Numbered from the stretch's first letter, positions 26,312 through 34,690 are shown. The stretch is DNA of 36,542 bases from Candidatus Aminicenantota bacterium (GCA_027067555.1 JAMOVU010000016.1:1-36542); one strand, 5' to 3'. The notes: generated by a model from the sequence alone, not told the origin. Program-made: numbers and translations.

Positions 26312-27383
26312 CAAAGGAGGCAAGTTCTTCTTCCAATTTTTTTGATTCAAAATATGTTAACAGAGCATCTATAATTTCATCCATTTCGCCATTGAGAAAT
26401 TCATTTAGATTGTAGATGCTCATGTTAATTCTATGATCAGTTACTCTGTTTTGAGGAAAATTATATGTCCTGATTTTTTCACTTCTTTCTCCTGTTCCAA
26501 CTTGAGATTTTCTTTTTTTAGCGATTTCTTCTTCCTTCTTTCTTCTTTCTATTTCATAAAGTTTTGTTCTTAAGATTCTCAAAGCCTTTTCCTTGTTTTT
26601 ATGCTGTGACTTTTCATCCTGAATACTTACTACAATTCCTGTGGGAATATGGGTAATTCTTATTGCCGTATAATTTCTATTTACATTTTGCCCTCCGGGG
26701 CCGGAAGCAGAAAAAGCATCTATTCTAAGATCTTTGGGATCTATTTTCACATCAACAGCTTCTGGCTCGGGTAAAACTGCTACTGTGGCAGTGGATGTAT
26801 GAATTCTTCCGGATGCTTCGGTTTGAGGGACTCTTTGAACTCTGTGCACCCCACTTTCATATTGGAGTTTTGTAAAAGCTTTTTCTCCCTTTATAGCAGC
26901 GGAAATTTCTTTTATTCCCTTTAAATCGGAAAAATTTGAGCTTAATATTTCTATTTTCCAATTGTTTTTTTCTGCATATCTGCTATACATCCTGAAAAGT
27001 TCTGAAGCGAAAAGAGCAGCCTCTTCTCCTCCTGTACCTGCTCTTATTTCTAAAATAATGTTCTTTTTATCTTCTTCTTTGCTCTTTATTAATAATTTCT
27101 TAATTTCATCTTCTAATGTTTGTTTCTGCTTTTCGAGTATTTTAATCTCTTCTTCTGCAAGTTCTTTTAACTCTTTGTCGCTGCTTTTTAATAAGGTCTT
27201 ATCTTCTTGAATTTGATTTTCTATCTTTTTATATTCCCTATATTTCTTTATTATTGGTTCTATCTGGGACAATTCTTTAGAGAGATCTCTGTATTTTGTA
27301 AAATCTTTTACTATTTCTTCCTGTGATAATAATTTTACAATATCATCATATCTCTTTTCGAGAGAGTCTAATTTTTTTAACAT
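26289..27383 (-). CDS. prfA: Peptide chain release factor 1
   Basis: RF1 ends translation at UAA and UAG. The 364-residue protein has a helical N-terminal domain, EIRAGTGGEEAALFASELFRMY, the region GVHRVQRVPQTEASGRIHTSTATVAVLPE (RF1-type stop-codon recognition domain), and the catalytic SGPGGQNVNRNYTAIRITH with GGQ. The TTxSA part of the usual motif is changed to NRNYTA, a small departure. It starts 16 bases after rpmE with no visible ribosome site, so coupling or another start signal is needed. The order rpmE-prfA-prmC is conserved in many bacteria. Confidence 0.96.
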   Translation of the reverse strand: MLKKLDSLEKRYDDIVKLLSQEEIVKDFTKYRDLSKELSQIEPIIKKYREYKKIENQIQEDKTLLKSSDKELKELAEEEIKILEKQKQTLEDEIKKLLIKSKEEDKKNIILEIRAGTGGEEAALFASELFRMYSRYAEKNNWKIEILSSNFSDLKGIKEISAAIKGEKAFTKLQYESGVHRVQRVPQTEASGRIHTSTATVAVLPEPEAVDVKIDPKDLRIDAFSASGPGGQNVNRNYTAIRITHIPTGIVVSIQDEKSQHKNKEKALRILRTKLYEIERRKKEEEIAKKRKSQVGTGERSEKIRTYNFPQNRVTDHRINMSIYNLNEFLNGEMDEIIDALLTYFESKKLEEELASFDENKGNN

Positions 27384-27399
27384 TAATTATAATTGATGA

Positions 27400-27612
27400 T
27401 TATTGTTTTAAATAACTGTCTCCATATTTTTTCTTGAATTTTTCAATCTTACCTGCAGTATCAACAAATTTTTGTTTACCTGTATAAAAAGGATGACATT
27501 CTGAACAAATTTCAACTCTTATCTCTTTTTTTGTGGCTCTTGTTTTAAATGTATTACCGCACGCACAAATAACAGTGCATTCTCCATACCAAGGATGTAT
27601 ATCTTTTTTCAT
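27400..27612 (-). CDS. rpmE: 50S ribosomal protein L31 (zinc-binding type)
   Basis: The 70-residue protein from ATG 27612 begins [11 protein letters not shown], as usual for bL31, and carries ICACGNTF and [21 protein letters not shown]. Its Cys residues mark the zinc-binding (C+) form. The track start at 27624 is rejected because GGAGGTAAGA lies between the two ATG codons and fits 27612. It is the first gene of rpmE-prfA-prmC. Confidence 0.96.
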   Translation of the reverse strand: MKKDIHPWYGECTVICACGNTFKTRATKKEIRVEICSECHPFYTGKQKFVDTAGKIEKFKKKYGDSYLKQ

Positions 27613-27683
27613 TCTTACCTCCATGAAAGTCCATATTTTACCATTTCTTTTAAACTAATTCAACAGAAAGATTAAGCGGTCTG

Positions 27684-28634
27684 CTAAAATCTAAAAAAGA
27701 CGCCTATTACTGCTTTTGTTCCTGAGAAATTTGTTTTTGCTACTCCCTGATCTGTTTCTTCTCCGGGAGGAAGAGGTTTAACTTCTGGTCTTATGTATGT
27801 CATATTAGACCCTTCTCCCTTTCTTATTATAATGTGATAAGTTCCGTTTCCTGTATATGTTGAACTATTATTATATTCACTGCTGTCAAAGGAAGAAGTA
27901 AATTTGGAAGTTGCTGTGTATCTAAAATTACCGGTTAATTCTTTTGGAGAGTAATAAGAATAATAAGCTCCTATAAAAACTCCCATTGATTTTTTTATAT
28001 TTACATTTAATCTTAATCCTGCCTTACCTCCAAAGGTATTTGATTCCAGATCCCATACTTGAGAAATCTTGATTTCATTGTTTGCATATTCTTCTCCGAA
28101 GGTGAGTCTATTATTTATTGTTGCTGTATAATTATTATCATCTTTCACTTTTATATAAGAAGCTCCTATTCCTGCTTCAAGCTCTAAGAAGGATGAAATA
28201 GGGAATTTCCAATAAAGGTTTAAGCCAAATACATTTATATCATAATCACTGGTAAAATTATCTATATTTCCTGAAATTGATTCTAAAACATCAACTTCTG
28301 TTTTTTCAAAAGCCCAATTCCCTGATTGCACATGATTTAATTTTGTTTTTATGTATTCTATTCCTAACCAGAGAGAGGAAGAGATAGAAAATTTAATTTC
28401 TCCTCCAAAATCCTTAAAATAATCTGGCGAGGTAAAATTATAATCGCTTTTAGCAGTAAATCCCTGTTTTTTTAGATTATTAAGCTCATCATTTTGAGCT
28501 GAGTATAGATATTCTAAATCACCTAAATTGGGTTTTGTCATTCCGTAAATAAAATTTATTTCTACATCAGAATAAGCATAGCTTAATAAAATTCCTATTA
28601 ATGCTAAAAATAAAAGTACTTTATTTTTTCTCAT
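27684..28634 (-). CDS. Outer-membrane beta-barrel protein, unknown role
   Basis: The 316-residue protein has a signal peptide (residues 1-22, ending SYAYSD). A long run of alternating strands follows, rich in Tyr, Ser, Asn and Thr, for instance SLWLGIEYIKTKL and GVFIGAYYSYYSPKEL. It ends with AVIGVFFRF, a C-terminal aromatic that fits the outer-membrane barrel insertion signal. Strand count and length fit a barrel of roughly ten to twelve strands. I do not recognise the family. It lies 9 bases after the C10 protease gene with AGGAGG before it, so the two are co-expressed and the barrel may serve export or display of the protease. Confidence 0.65.
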   Translation of the reverse strand: MRKNKVLLFLALIGILLSYAYSDVEINFIYGMTKPNLGDLEYLYSAQNDELNNLKKQGFTAKSDYNFTSPDYFKDFGGEIKFSISSSLWLGIEYIKTKLNHVQSGNWAFEKTEVDVLESISGNIDNFTSDYDINVFGLNLYWKFPISSFLELEAGIGASYIKVKDDNNYTATINNRLTFGEEYANNEIKISQVWDLESNTFGGKAGLRLNVNIKKSMGVFIGAYYSYYSPKELTGNFRYTATSKFTSSFDSSEYNNSSTYTGNGTYHIIIRKGEGSNMTYIRPEVKPLPPGEETDQGVAKTNFSGTKAVIGVFFRF

Positions 28635-28643
28635 GTTAACCTC

Positions 28644-30137
28644 CTATTGAACTATTATAAAATTTGGTTTAATACTTTCAACGCCATTTTTGCCAACCGC
28701 TGTCACAGTATAAGCAGCTTTTTTTCTGATTACCCCTTTTGGAATTATTATGTATTTTGGTTGATTTACCCTTATTACTCCAATCATTTTCTCGCTTACT
28801 TCATCACCATCATAACTTCTTTCATAAATTCTATACTCTTTAATATTAGCGTCTCCTGTGGGGCTTGCTTTCCAGGTTACAACATCATAGTATAAGTTAT
28901 ATAGAAGAAAATTCTTAACAGTTCTATTTACACTTATTCCCACAGGTGGTTTGGGTGCATTTGGTAATTCGGATGGATAGATCTGAAGAATTGCATTTTC
29001 CCATTCTATGTTGTTAAAACCGTGAATATTATTAGGTTTGTAGTATCCATCATAGGATCCGCTCCATCCCATATTAATATGAAAGTATTCATCTATTCCG
29101 TCGATTTTATATCCGTCAACTACGACAGAGTGTCCGGAATCTTCGGTATATATTGCTAAATTTACAGGTCTTGGTATTGGTGCGTCTAATTCCTTTTTTA
29201 CAACAATAAACCATTTATGCAGGTTTCTGTAGTTATTATACTCGTCGTATTTAATATTTGTAGAATATTTAAAAAACATTGGCATTCTTTTTACCATATA
29301 GGAAGGGTAGGCGCCGGAACCATCCGGTGTATAATCCATGTCCACTGCAACGCCTACATCATATATAAGTTTTGCAACAGCATCTATTTGTACTTTTGGA
29401 CTACCTGCGTTTATGCTGTTTGGCATCTTATTCCATTCATAAGTATGATTAAAATTGGCAGAAACTCTTACATTATGGGTGTCTGTCACATAAGAATGTG
29501 AGCCCTGTCCTTTCGGAGGGTAATTCCAGTATTTCATTATTTGAGAAAAAGAAGTTGCAACACATCCAGCATAACTTCTACGCCCTCCAATAACAGGTGC
29601 ATATTTATTGTATGGGTTATTTTGATTCCATTTAGTCTTTACAACAGGTCCTTTAATTACTACTGTTAGTTTGGAGCTCATCAATTTAGGATCTGTATTT
29701 AAAAGTTTTTTCCACTTTGCTCTGTTTTCCGAAGCTATTTGATTTAGTCTTTCTTCTGAAAAGCTTTCTGCCTTTCTTATCATTTTATAGTATATTTTTT
29801 TTATTAGAGGTAATAGATTACTGTTTTCTATTGGACTTGAATATGAATATAATTTTACGGGTGGTAAGAATTTATAGGCGGAAAGTAATATATGACCATA
29901 AGGGTAGAGGTTAAAGTTATATCCTATTATTATACCCTTTTCTTTTATTTCTTCCACGGAAACAATCTGCCACCTTACTCCCTGAATTCCAATTTTTTCT
30001 AAAGAGCCTATTTGCTGGTTTAACCAGACCTTTGCTGCATTTTTTGCTTGGGTTAAATCTACTTTTTTTAAAGTGGCTGAAAACGAGAAACTTAATAGCA
30101 CAATTAAAAAACCTATCAAGATTAGTTTTTTCCTCAT
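28644..30137 (-). CDS. C10-family (streptopain-like) cysteine protease with Fn3-like C-terminus
   Basis: The 497-residue secreted protein has a signal peptide (residues 1-20). A propeptide of the Spi/inhibitor type follows (about 25-160: AAKVWLNQQIG, GYNFNLYPYGHILLSAYKFL). The C10 catalytic domain holds nucleophile Cys192 in SYAGCVATSFSQIMKYW, and His336 in DSGHSVVVDGY. INMGWSGSYDGYY is also conserved. The C-terminal 100 residues form a fibronectin type III-like domain (DVVTWKASPTGDANIKEYRI). C10 proteases are typical of Streptococcus and Bacteroidetes and degrade host or environmental proteins. Ribosome site AAGGAGG. It heads a two-gene unit with the barrel protein. Confidence 0.9.
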   Translation of the reverse strand: MRKKLILIGFLIVLLSFSFSATLKKVDLTQAKNAAKVWLNQQIGSLEKIGIQGVRWQIVSVEEIKEKGIIIGYNFNLYPYGHILLSAYKFLPPVKLYSYSSPIENSNLLPLIKKIYYKMIRKAESFSEERLNQIASENRAKWKKLLNTDPKLMSSKLTVVIKGPVVKTKWNQNNPYNKYAPVIGGRRSYAGCVATSFSQIMKYWNYPPKGQGSHSYVTDTHNVRVSANFNHTYEWNKMPNSINAGSPKVQIDAVAKLIYDVGVAVDMDYTPDGSGAYPSYMVKRMPMFFKYSTNIKYDEYNNYRNLHKWFIVVKKELDAPIPRPVNLAIYTEDSGHSVVVDGYKIDGIDEYFHINMGWSGSYDGYYKPNNIHGFNNIEWENAILQIYPSELPNAPKPPVGISVNRTVKNFLLYNLYYDVVTWKASPTGDANIKEYRIYERSYDGDEVSEKMIGVIRVNQPKYIIIPKGVIRKKAAYTVTAVGKNGVESIKPNFIIVQ

Positions 30138-30166
30138 TTCTCCTCCTTATCCATAATTAAATATTA

Positions 30167-30195
30167 ATAATAAAAAAAAAAGAAAAACAAGTCAA
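30167..30195 (-). promoter_or_regulatory. Promoter of the C10 protease-barrel operon
   Basis: Minus strand TTGACT (30195-30190), 17 bases made mostly of T, TATTAT (30172-30167). The expected leader is about 22 bases and contains AAGGAGG. It faces away from the epimerase promoter in the same gap. Confidence 0.6.
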
Positions 30196-30236
30196 ATGAA
30201 GAAAAGGTGTGGTTGAAATTTGATTAACAAGACAAT

Positions 30237-30265
30237 TTGTTCTTTAGTGATCTTTACTATATAAT
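30237..30265 (+). promoter_or_regulatory. Promoter of the epimerase gene, predicted leaderless start
   Basis: TTGTTC (30237-30242), 17 bases, TATAAT (30260-30265; perfect -10) and then 5 bases before ATG 30271. No Shine-Dalgarno is present, so the transcript should start at the initiation codon. Confidence 0.6.
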
Positions 30266-30270
30266 ATCTT

Positions 30271-31233
30271 ATGAGAGTGCTTACCACAGGTGGTTCAGGT
30301 TTTGCAGGAAGATATCTTTTAGAGACTCTTGTTCAGAATGGTTTTAGTGTTGTAAATCTTGTGCACAATAATAAGTCCGGCATTAAAGGAGTAGAGGAGT
30401 ACAGAATCGCTTCTTATAGTGTGGAATTTTTTAAAAATAAGACAAAGGGAGTAGACATTATTGTTCATCTTGCAGCAGCTCTTGGAAGTTCAAAGGGGGA
30501 TTATGAATATTTTTATAAGATAAATACGGATTTTCCGGAAAAATTGATTTTAGGTGCAATTGATTCAAAAGTGAAAAAATTTATCTATGTTAGTTCTGCT
30601 GGTGTTTACGGGAAAGGTAGTAAAAAACCTATTGATGAAAAAGTTTCTCCTCAGCCTGTTGATAATTATGAAAAGACTAAATTTTTTGGGGAGAAAGCTG
30701 TTTTAAAGTATAAGAATAAAGTTGATGTTATTGTATTACGTCCCGGGTGGATTTATGGCCCAAATGATAAGAGAACACTAAAGTTATATAAAACTATAAA
30801 CACCGGCAAATTTTTTATTGCAGGTAAAGGTGACGGGAAACAGACTCCAATTTTTGTAAATGATTTTATAAATGCAATACTCTTAACAATTAAGAAAGAT
30901 ATTAAATCAGGTGAGATTTTTAATATAGCAGGAGATGAGCAGCTTACGATAGAGCAGATGGTCAAAATTATTGCAAATATTTTAGGAAAAAAGATTCTGC
31001 CATTTAAAGTCCCTTTAACTCCTCTTATCTTTATTTCACATATTCTTGACTTTATAAATGATTTAACAGGGATCTCTTTCCCTGTTACCCGTTCGAGTTT
31101 GGCTTTTTTTGAAAGAAGCAAACCTCTTTCAATAGAAAAAGCAAAAAATCTTTTAGGTTTTTTGCCCAAAACCAGATTTGAAGATGGTATGAAAGAAACC
31201 CTAAAATGGTATAAGGATAGAGGATTGCTTTGA
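30271..31233 (+). CDS. NAD-dependent epimerase/dehydratase (extended SDR)
   Basis: The 320-residue protein is an extended short-chain dehydrogenase. The cofactor motif is TTGGSGFAGRYL (residues 5-16), HLAAALGSS follows strand 4, VSSAGVYG holds the catalytic Ser region, and YEKTK the Tyr/Lys pair. RPGWIYGPND and GEIFNIAGDEQLT complete the family pattern. The family acts on nucleotide sugars or related substrates; the particular substrate is not readable. The start codon is inside a leaderless layout. It is followed directly by the DUF58 gene, which seems to have its own promoter. Confidence 0.88.
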   Translation: MRVLTTGGSGFAGRYLLETLVQNGFSVVNLVHNNKSGIKGVEEYRIASYSVEFFKNKTKGVDIIVHLAAALGSSKGDYEYFYKINTDFPEKLILGAIDSKVKKFIYVSSAGVYGKGSKKPIDEKVSPQPVDNYEKTKFFGEKAVLKYKNKVDVIVLRPGWIYGPNDKRTLKLYKTINTGKFFIAGKGDGKQTPIFVNDFINAILLTIKKDIKSGEIFNIAGDEQLTIEQMVKIIANILGKKILPFKVPLTPLIFISHILDFINDLTGISFPVTRSSLAFFERSKPLSIEKAKNLLGFLPKTRFEDGMKETLKWYKDRGLL

Positions 31234-31254
31234 GCTTTGCTTATATGTTATATT
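31225..31254 (+). promoter_or_regulatory. Possible promoter of the DUF58 gene, predicted leaderless start
   Basis: TTGCTT (31225-31230), 18 bases, TATATT (31249-31254), then 6 bases of T before ATG 31261. No ribosome site. Part of it lies in the end of the epimerase gene. Weaker than the other leaderless promoters. Confidence 0.4.
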
Positions 31255-31260
31255 TTTTTT

Positions 31261-32142
31261 ATGAAAATCAATGAAAAACTTATAAAAAAAATAGTGATAG
31301 AGTTAAAAAAGAGATCGGAAAGTGAACTTACAGGCATTTATAAATCTCTTTTTAAGGGAGAAGGGATAGAATTTGAAAATTTAAGAGAGTATACATATCT
31401 GGATGAATATAAGAATATTGAATGGAATACAAGCTCTCGGACGGGGAAATTATATGTAAAAGAGTTTAAAGAAGAAAGAAATATTCCTGTTTATATTGCT
31501 GTGGATATAAGTTCCTCTATGAATGTTTCATTGAAAGGTAAGAATAAAGTGGAATATGCGGCTGAGCTTTCTGCAATAATCGGAGCAGTTGCAGTTAAAA
31601 ACGGTGATCCTATTTCTCTTACACTTTTTTCTTCAAAGATAGAGGCTTTTTCCCCTCTGATTAAGGATGAAAAAAGATTAATCTCAAATTTTGTGTTAAT
31701 CTTGAAGAATAAATATAAAGAAACGGAGAAGACGGATTTTTCTGCTATTATAGAATTTTTTTCAAATAGAGTTAAGAGAAGATCCATAATTTTTATTATA
31801 TCTGATTTTTTACCTTTTTACTTTGAAAAAAAGTTTTTGAGATTAGCAAAAAAAAATAATCTCTTTTTTATTTTATTAAAAGATCCTTTTGAAGTTTCTC
31901 CTCCGGACACGGGAATCTTTCATCTGTATGATCCTGAGAGCCGTATTTTTAAAGAAATAGATTTTTCAGACAAAGAGGCTTTACACACGTATAAAAACAC
32001 ATATCATACAATGTATTCCCGTTTTATGAAATCTGTCTTATCATATGGGATTGATTTTATAGATATTATGACGGATAAGGAACCATTTGAAGAGTTTTAT
32101 TCTTATTTTAAAAAGCGATATAAAGGGGGCAAGAAAATTTGA
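31261..32142 (+). CDS. DUF58 protein (von Willebrand factor A-like)
   Basis: From ATG 31261 the protein has 293 residues; the track start at 31237 adds 8 unconserved residues and has no ribosome site. Near the N-terminus is the DUF58 signature GEGIEFENLREYTYLDEYKN then IEWNTSSRTGKLYVKEF. A vWA fold follows with the metal site DISSSM (DxSxS). DUF58 proteins usually form a pair with a MoxR AAA+ ATPase; here none is near. The next gene overlaps by 4 bases and encodes a membrane protein with a spermidine-synthase-like domain, an odd partner. Function unknown. Confidence 0.88.
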   Translation: MKINEKLIKKIVIELKKRSESELTGIYKSLFKGEGIEFENLREYTYLDEYKNIEWNTSSRTGKLYVKEFKEERNIPVYIAVDISSSMNVSLKGKNKVEYAAELSAIIGAVAVKNGDPISLTLFSSKIEAFSPLIKDEKRLISNFVLILKNKYKETEKTDFSAIIEFFSNRVKRRSIIFIISDFLPFYFEKKFLRLAKKNNLFFILLKDPFEVSPPDTGIFHLYDPESRIFKEIDFSDKEALHTYKNTYHTMYSRFMKSVLSYGIDFIDIMTDKEPFEEFYSYFKKRYKGGKKI

Positions 32143-33731
32143 ATGTTGATAAAGAAACAGAATTTTCTTTTTATATATTTCTTTTAGGATTTTTAACCTC
32201 AGGTTTTTTTTCGATTTATGTTAAATTTTTTCTTGTAAATTTTGCTTTTAACATTAAAAGAACTTTGTTTATTTTGTTTTTTGCTTCCTTCTTTATGTTT
32301 GCTGGTTTCTTGATTAAGGGGGAGGGAATAAAAAAGAGAGATTTAAAAAATTATATTCTTTGGAATTTTTTTGGATTTTATCTTGTCTTGTATGTTTTAA
32401 GCTTACAAGTAACTTTAAATCCTTCTTTTGCCAATATAAAAAAAATATTCTTCTTTTCCTTTCTGACTCTTCCCCTCCCTTTCTTTTTTTCCGGAGTTGT
32501 ACTGGGGAAGATTGTGGAAAATAGTAAAGGGTTTCTAAGCTCAATAAAACTATTATTGGTTTCCTTTGCGCTTTCTCCTCTTTTTATTTTTTTTATTCTT
32601 TCAAAAAGGCTAAATACTTGGTTTTCTGCTGGTACTCTTGGAATAATTTATATCGGTTTTCTTTTAGTTTTTATTGAAAAGGGGAAAAGGAGATTGATTC
32701 CCATTTTATTTGTTGTTCCTGTTTTTGCCTTTATGATTGTTGGGAATAAAGCAATCTTAAAAAAAATGGCCTCTCCTTATAAACCGAATTTGTATTTTGA
32801 ATCAGAACAGGGAACTTATTTTATTGTTTTTGGAGATAAAAAGGTGAATTTTTACAAAAACCTTTTTCTTTTGTACTCTTTTCCATTTAAAAAGGAAGCT
32901 TATAAAAAAAGTGTTTTAAAAATCATTAGAAATTCAAAGAAAAACATGGGGAGTGTTTTGATATTAGGGGAAAATCCTAAAATAGTGGATATCTTTCTTT
33001 CTACGGGACTTTTCAAGATCTACTATTCATTTGAAGATAGGGGATTAAAAGAAAATATTCTTTATAATTATCCTTCCATTATAGTTTACCTTAAAAAAGC
33101 CGGTGTAAAAATTTTAAATGACAATGCCTTTTTATTTTTAAAAAAGAATCCTGTTAAGTTTGATTTAATTTTATTTAATATTAATTTTCAGAATTTTACA
33201 GGTTTATATAAAGAAAAATATTTTCGCCTTTTAAATAAATCACTAAAGAATGATGGACTAATTATTGTAGATACAAAAGACAAAATTATTAAAGTATACA
33301 ATAAAGGAAAGTTAATTTTTGAATTTAAAAAATATTATTTATTACTATTTCTGTTATTGGGGATTATACTTGTTTTCTCCCCGTTTTTTATTAAAAGAAA
33401 AGGAGTTCTCTCTTTCATTCTTTTATTTGGTTTTATTATGAATTACTTTTTAGCTATGAAACTGTTCTCATTATTATCGGAAAAACTGTATTCTTATTCC
33501 TCTCTTTTACTTTTTATTATCCTCTTTTCCTATTATATTTCCTTTTTGTTTTTTGAGGATTTTAAACCTTCTCGTATTAAAATATCCTTATTTTCTTTGT
33601 TCTTTTTATTTCTTATCCTTATCTCATCTTTATTTTTATGTTTAATTGCTTTTTATATATTCCTTTTCTTTTATTCTTTTTTCTATTTTCCTTTGTATTT
33701 TAAAAGAATTGCAGGTACCAGCGGGTTTTGA
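32139..33731 (+). CDS. Membrane protein with degenerate spermidine-synthase-like domain
   Basis: The 530-residue protein has about seven hydrophobic helices (residues 10-205), a soluble central domain (about 210-395), and about five further helices (400-520). The central domain follows the order of aminopropyltransferase-like proteins: NLYFESEQGTYFIVFG (compare the 'ES.YQ.I.V' entry), VLILGENPKIVDIFLS in place of the GGGDG motif, FDLILFNINF, and KYFRLLNKSLKNDGLIIVD. The cofactor loop is eroded, so enzyme activity is doubtful. Membrane-bound spermidine synthase homologues are common and poorly understood. The start is TTG in an overlap with DUF58. The last 49 bases overlap wtpA tail to tail. 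Confidence 0.6.
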   Translation: MNVDKETEFSFYIFLLGFLTSGFFSIYVKFFLVNFAFNIKRTLFILFFASFFMFAGFLIKGEGIKKRDLKNYILWNFFGFYLVLYVLSLQVTLNPSFANIKKIFFFSFLTLPLPFFFSGVVLGKIVENSKGFLSSIKLLLVSFALSPLFIFFILSKRLNTWFSAGTLGIIYIGFLLVFIEKGKRRLIPILFVVPVFAFMIVGNKAILKKMASPYKPNLYFESEQGTYFIVFGDKKVNFYKNLFLLYSFPFKKEAYKKSVLKIIRNSKKNMGSVLILGENPKIVDIFLSTGLFKIYYSFEDRGLKENILYNYPSIIVYLKKAGVKILNDNAFLFLKKNPVKFDLILFNINFQNFTGLYKEKYFRLLNKSLKNDGLIIVDTKDKIIKVYNKGKLIFEFKKYYLLLFLLLGIILVFSPFFIKRKGVLSFILLFGFIMNYFLAMKLFSLLSEKLYSYSSLLLFIILFSYYISFLFFEDFKPSRIKISLFSLFFLFLILISSLFLCLIAFYIFLFFYSFFYFPLYFKRIAGTSGF

Positions 33732-34591
33732 TAAGCTTTTTTTAACAACTCTCGTCCCTCTCTGGAAATAAGAAATTCAACGAATTTTTCAGCTTCTTTT
33801 TTATTCGGTGCTTTTTTTAGAACCGTTATTCCGTAAACTATGGATTTTCCATGTATTATAACCTTTTTCCCGCTTTTTTTAGTAAGCTCAACTTTTGCGG
33901 TTTTGTAAAAATCTTCGTATTCAGGGGAGCTTAAATTTATCTTCTGGGGCAAAGATACAAAAGGCAATTTGTGTTGAAGGGCAACGGAACTGTACTCAAA
34001 AGCAGCATCCATCTCTCCCGTTTCAAGAAGAGCAAGGAGTTCCACTGATTTAGGCCTTATCCATTTATCACCGATTTTTTTTCTCATCTTTTGATAAAAA
34101 CCCTTTTCATTGTAATACTTTTCTGCAAGTTGCATGACCATGAGGGATCTATAGCCACATGGATCAAGCTCAGGGTCAGAATGACCTATGATAAAGTCCT
34201 TTTCCTGTATGACTTTATACCAATTATTTTTATTTATTTTTTTTAGCCATTTTGATTCAGGACTCATTGTGATTACAATCTCATTTGTGGCAAATTCATA
34301 AAGGAAATCTGCAAACTCCGGGAACATCATTGTTTTTATCAACCTATAATCTGCTGAAGCTACTATATCTGGGGTTTTCCCAAGCTCTGTTACTCTTCTT
34401 ATTATTCCTCTTGAACCTCCGGATTCTGTGTAAACCTTGATTCCTGTCTTTTCAGTGAATTTTTTTGCGATAATTTTAAATGGGTATGAGAGAGAACCTG
34501 CATGAAAGATTGTGATACTCTCATTTTCAGCCGATAATAAAAAAGAAAGTGAAACCAAAAAGATTGTTAAGATGCTTAAAAATTTTTTCAT
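33683..34591 (-). CDS. wtpA: Tungstate/molybdate-binding protein WtpA-like
   Basis: The 302-residue periplasmic binding protein has a signal peptide (residues 1-21) and WtpA/ModA group III motifs: ITIFHAGSLSYPFK, ESGGSRGIIRRV, VASADYRLI, DPELDPCGYRSLMVMQLAEKYY, and AFEYSSVALQHKLPFV. WtpA binds oxyanions WO4 and MoO4 for ABC import. No WtpB permease or WtpC ATPase is next to it, so the transporter must be elsewhere or shared. It has AAAGGAGG before the ATG, and that site lies inside a Moco/Tuco-type riboswitch. Supply of W or Mo connects it to the molybdoenzyme in this window. Confidence 0.92.
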   Translation of the reverse strand: MKKFLSILTIFLVSLSFLLSAENESITIFHAGSLSYPFKIIAKKFTEKTGIKVYTESGGSRGIIRRVTELGKTPDIVASADYRLIKTMMFPEFADFLYEFATNEIVITMSPESKWLKKINKNNWYKVIQEKDFIIGHSDPELDPCGYRSLMVMQLAEKYYNEKGFYQKMRKKIGDKWIRPKSVELLALLETGEMDAAFEYSSVALQHKLPFVSLPQKINLSSPEYEDFYKTAKVELTKKSGKKVIIHGKSIVYGITVLKKAPNKKEAEKFVEFLISREGRELLKKAYQNPLVPAILLKYKGK

Positions 34592-34596
34592 TAAAT

Positions 34597-34690
34597 CCTC
34601 CTTTCCTGAATTTGGGAGGCAAAGCCGTTTCCAGCTTTACCCTATCGGTCGGAAGGCATAGCATTCAGCCTTAGCCTTGCCGACTCGGAG
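34597..34690 (-). promoter_or_regulatory. Moco/Tuco-type riboswitch in the wtpA leader
   Basis: Read on the minus strand, the leader has the Moco RNA core. A hairpin AAAGCTG-GAAA-CGGCTTT (34638-34621) is capped by a GNRA loop. GCCTCCC follows, then TTCAGGAAAGG, as I recall from the E. coli moaA leader (GCCUCCC, CUGGAAAGGUG). CTGAAT (34668-34663) pairs with ATTCAG (34611-34606), and CTCC (34690-34687) pairs with GGAG (34601-34598), part of the wtpA ribosome site. Where the E. coli RNA has an extra hairpin, this one has a short loop (GCCTTCCGACCG), which recalls the tungsten-cofactor (Tuco) variant. The pairing of the ribosome site suggests control of translation. Family assignment is by recall and pairing, not by a covariance search. 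Confidence 0.85.

Noticed and set aside
32314-32544. 76-residue minus-strand ORF in the membrane protein gene
   Set aside because: Mirror of T-rich codons in a hydrophobic protein; no features.
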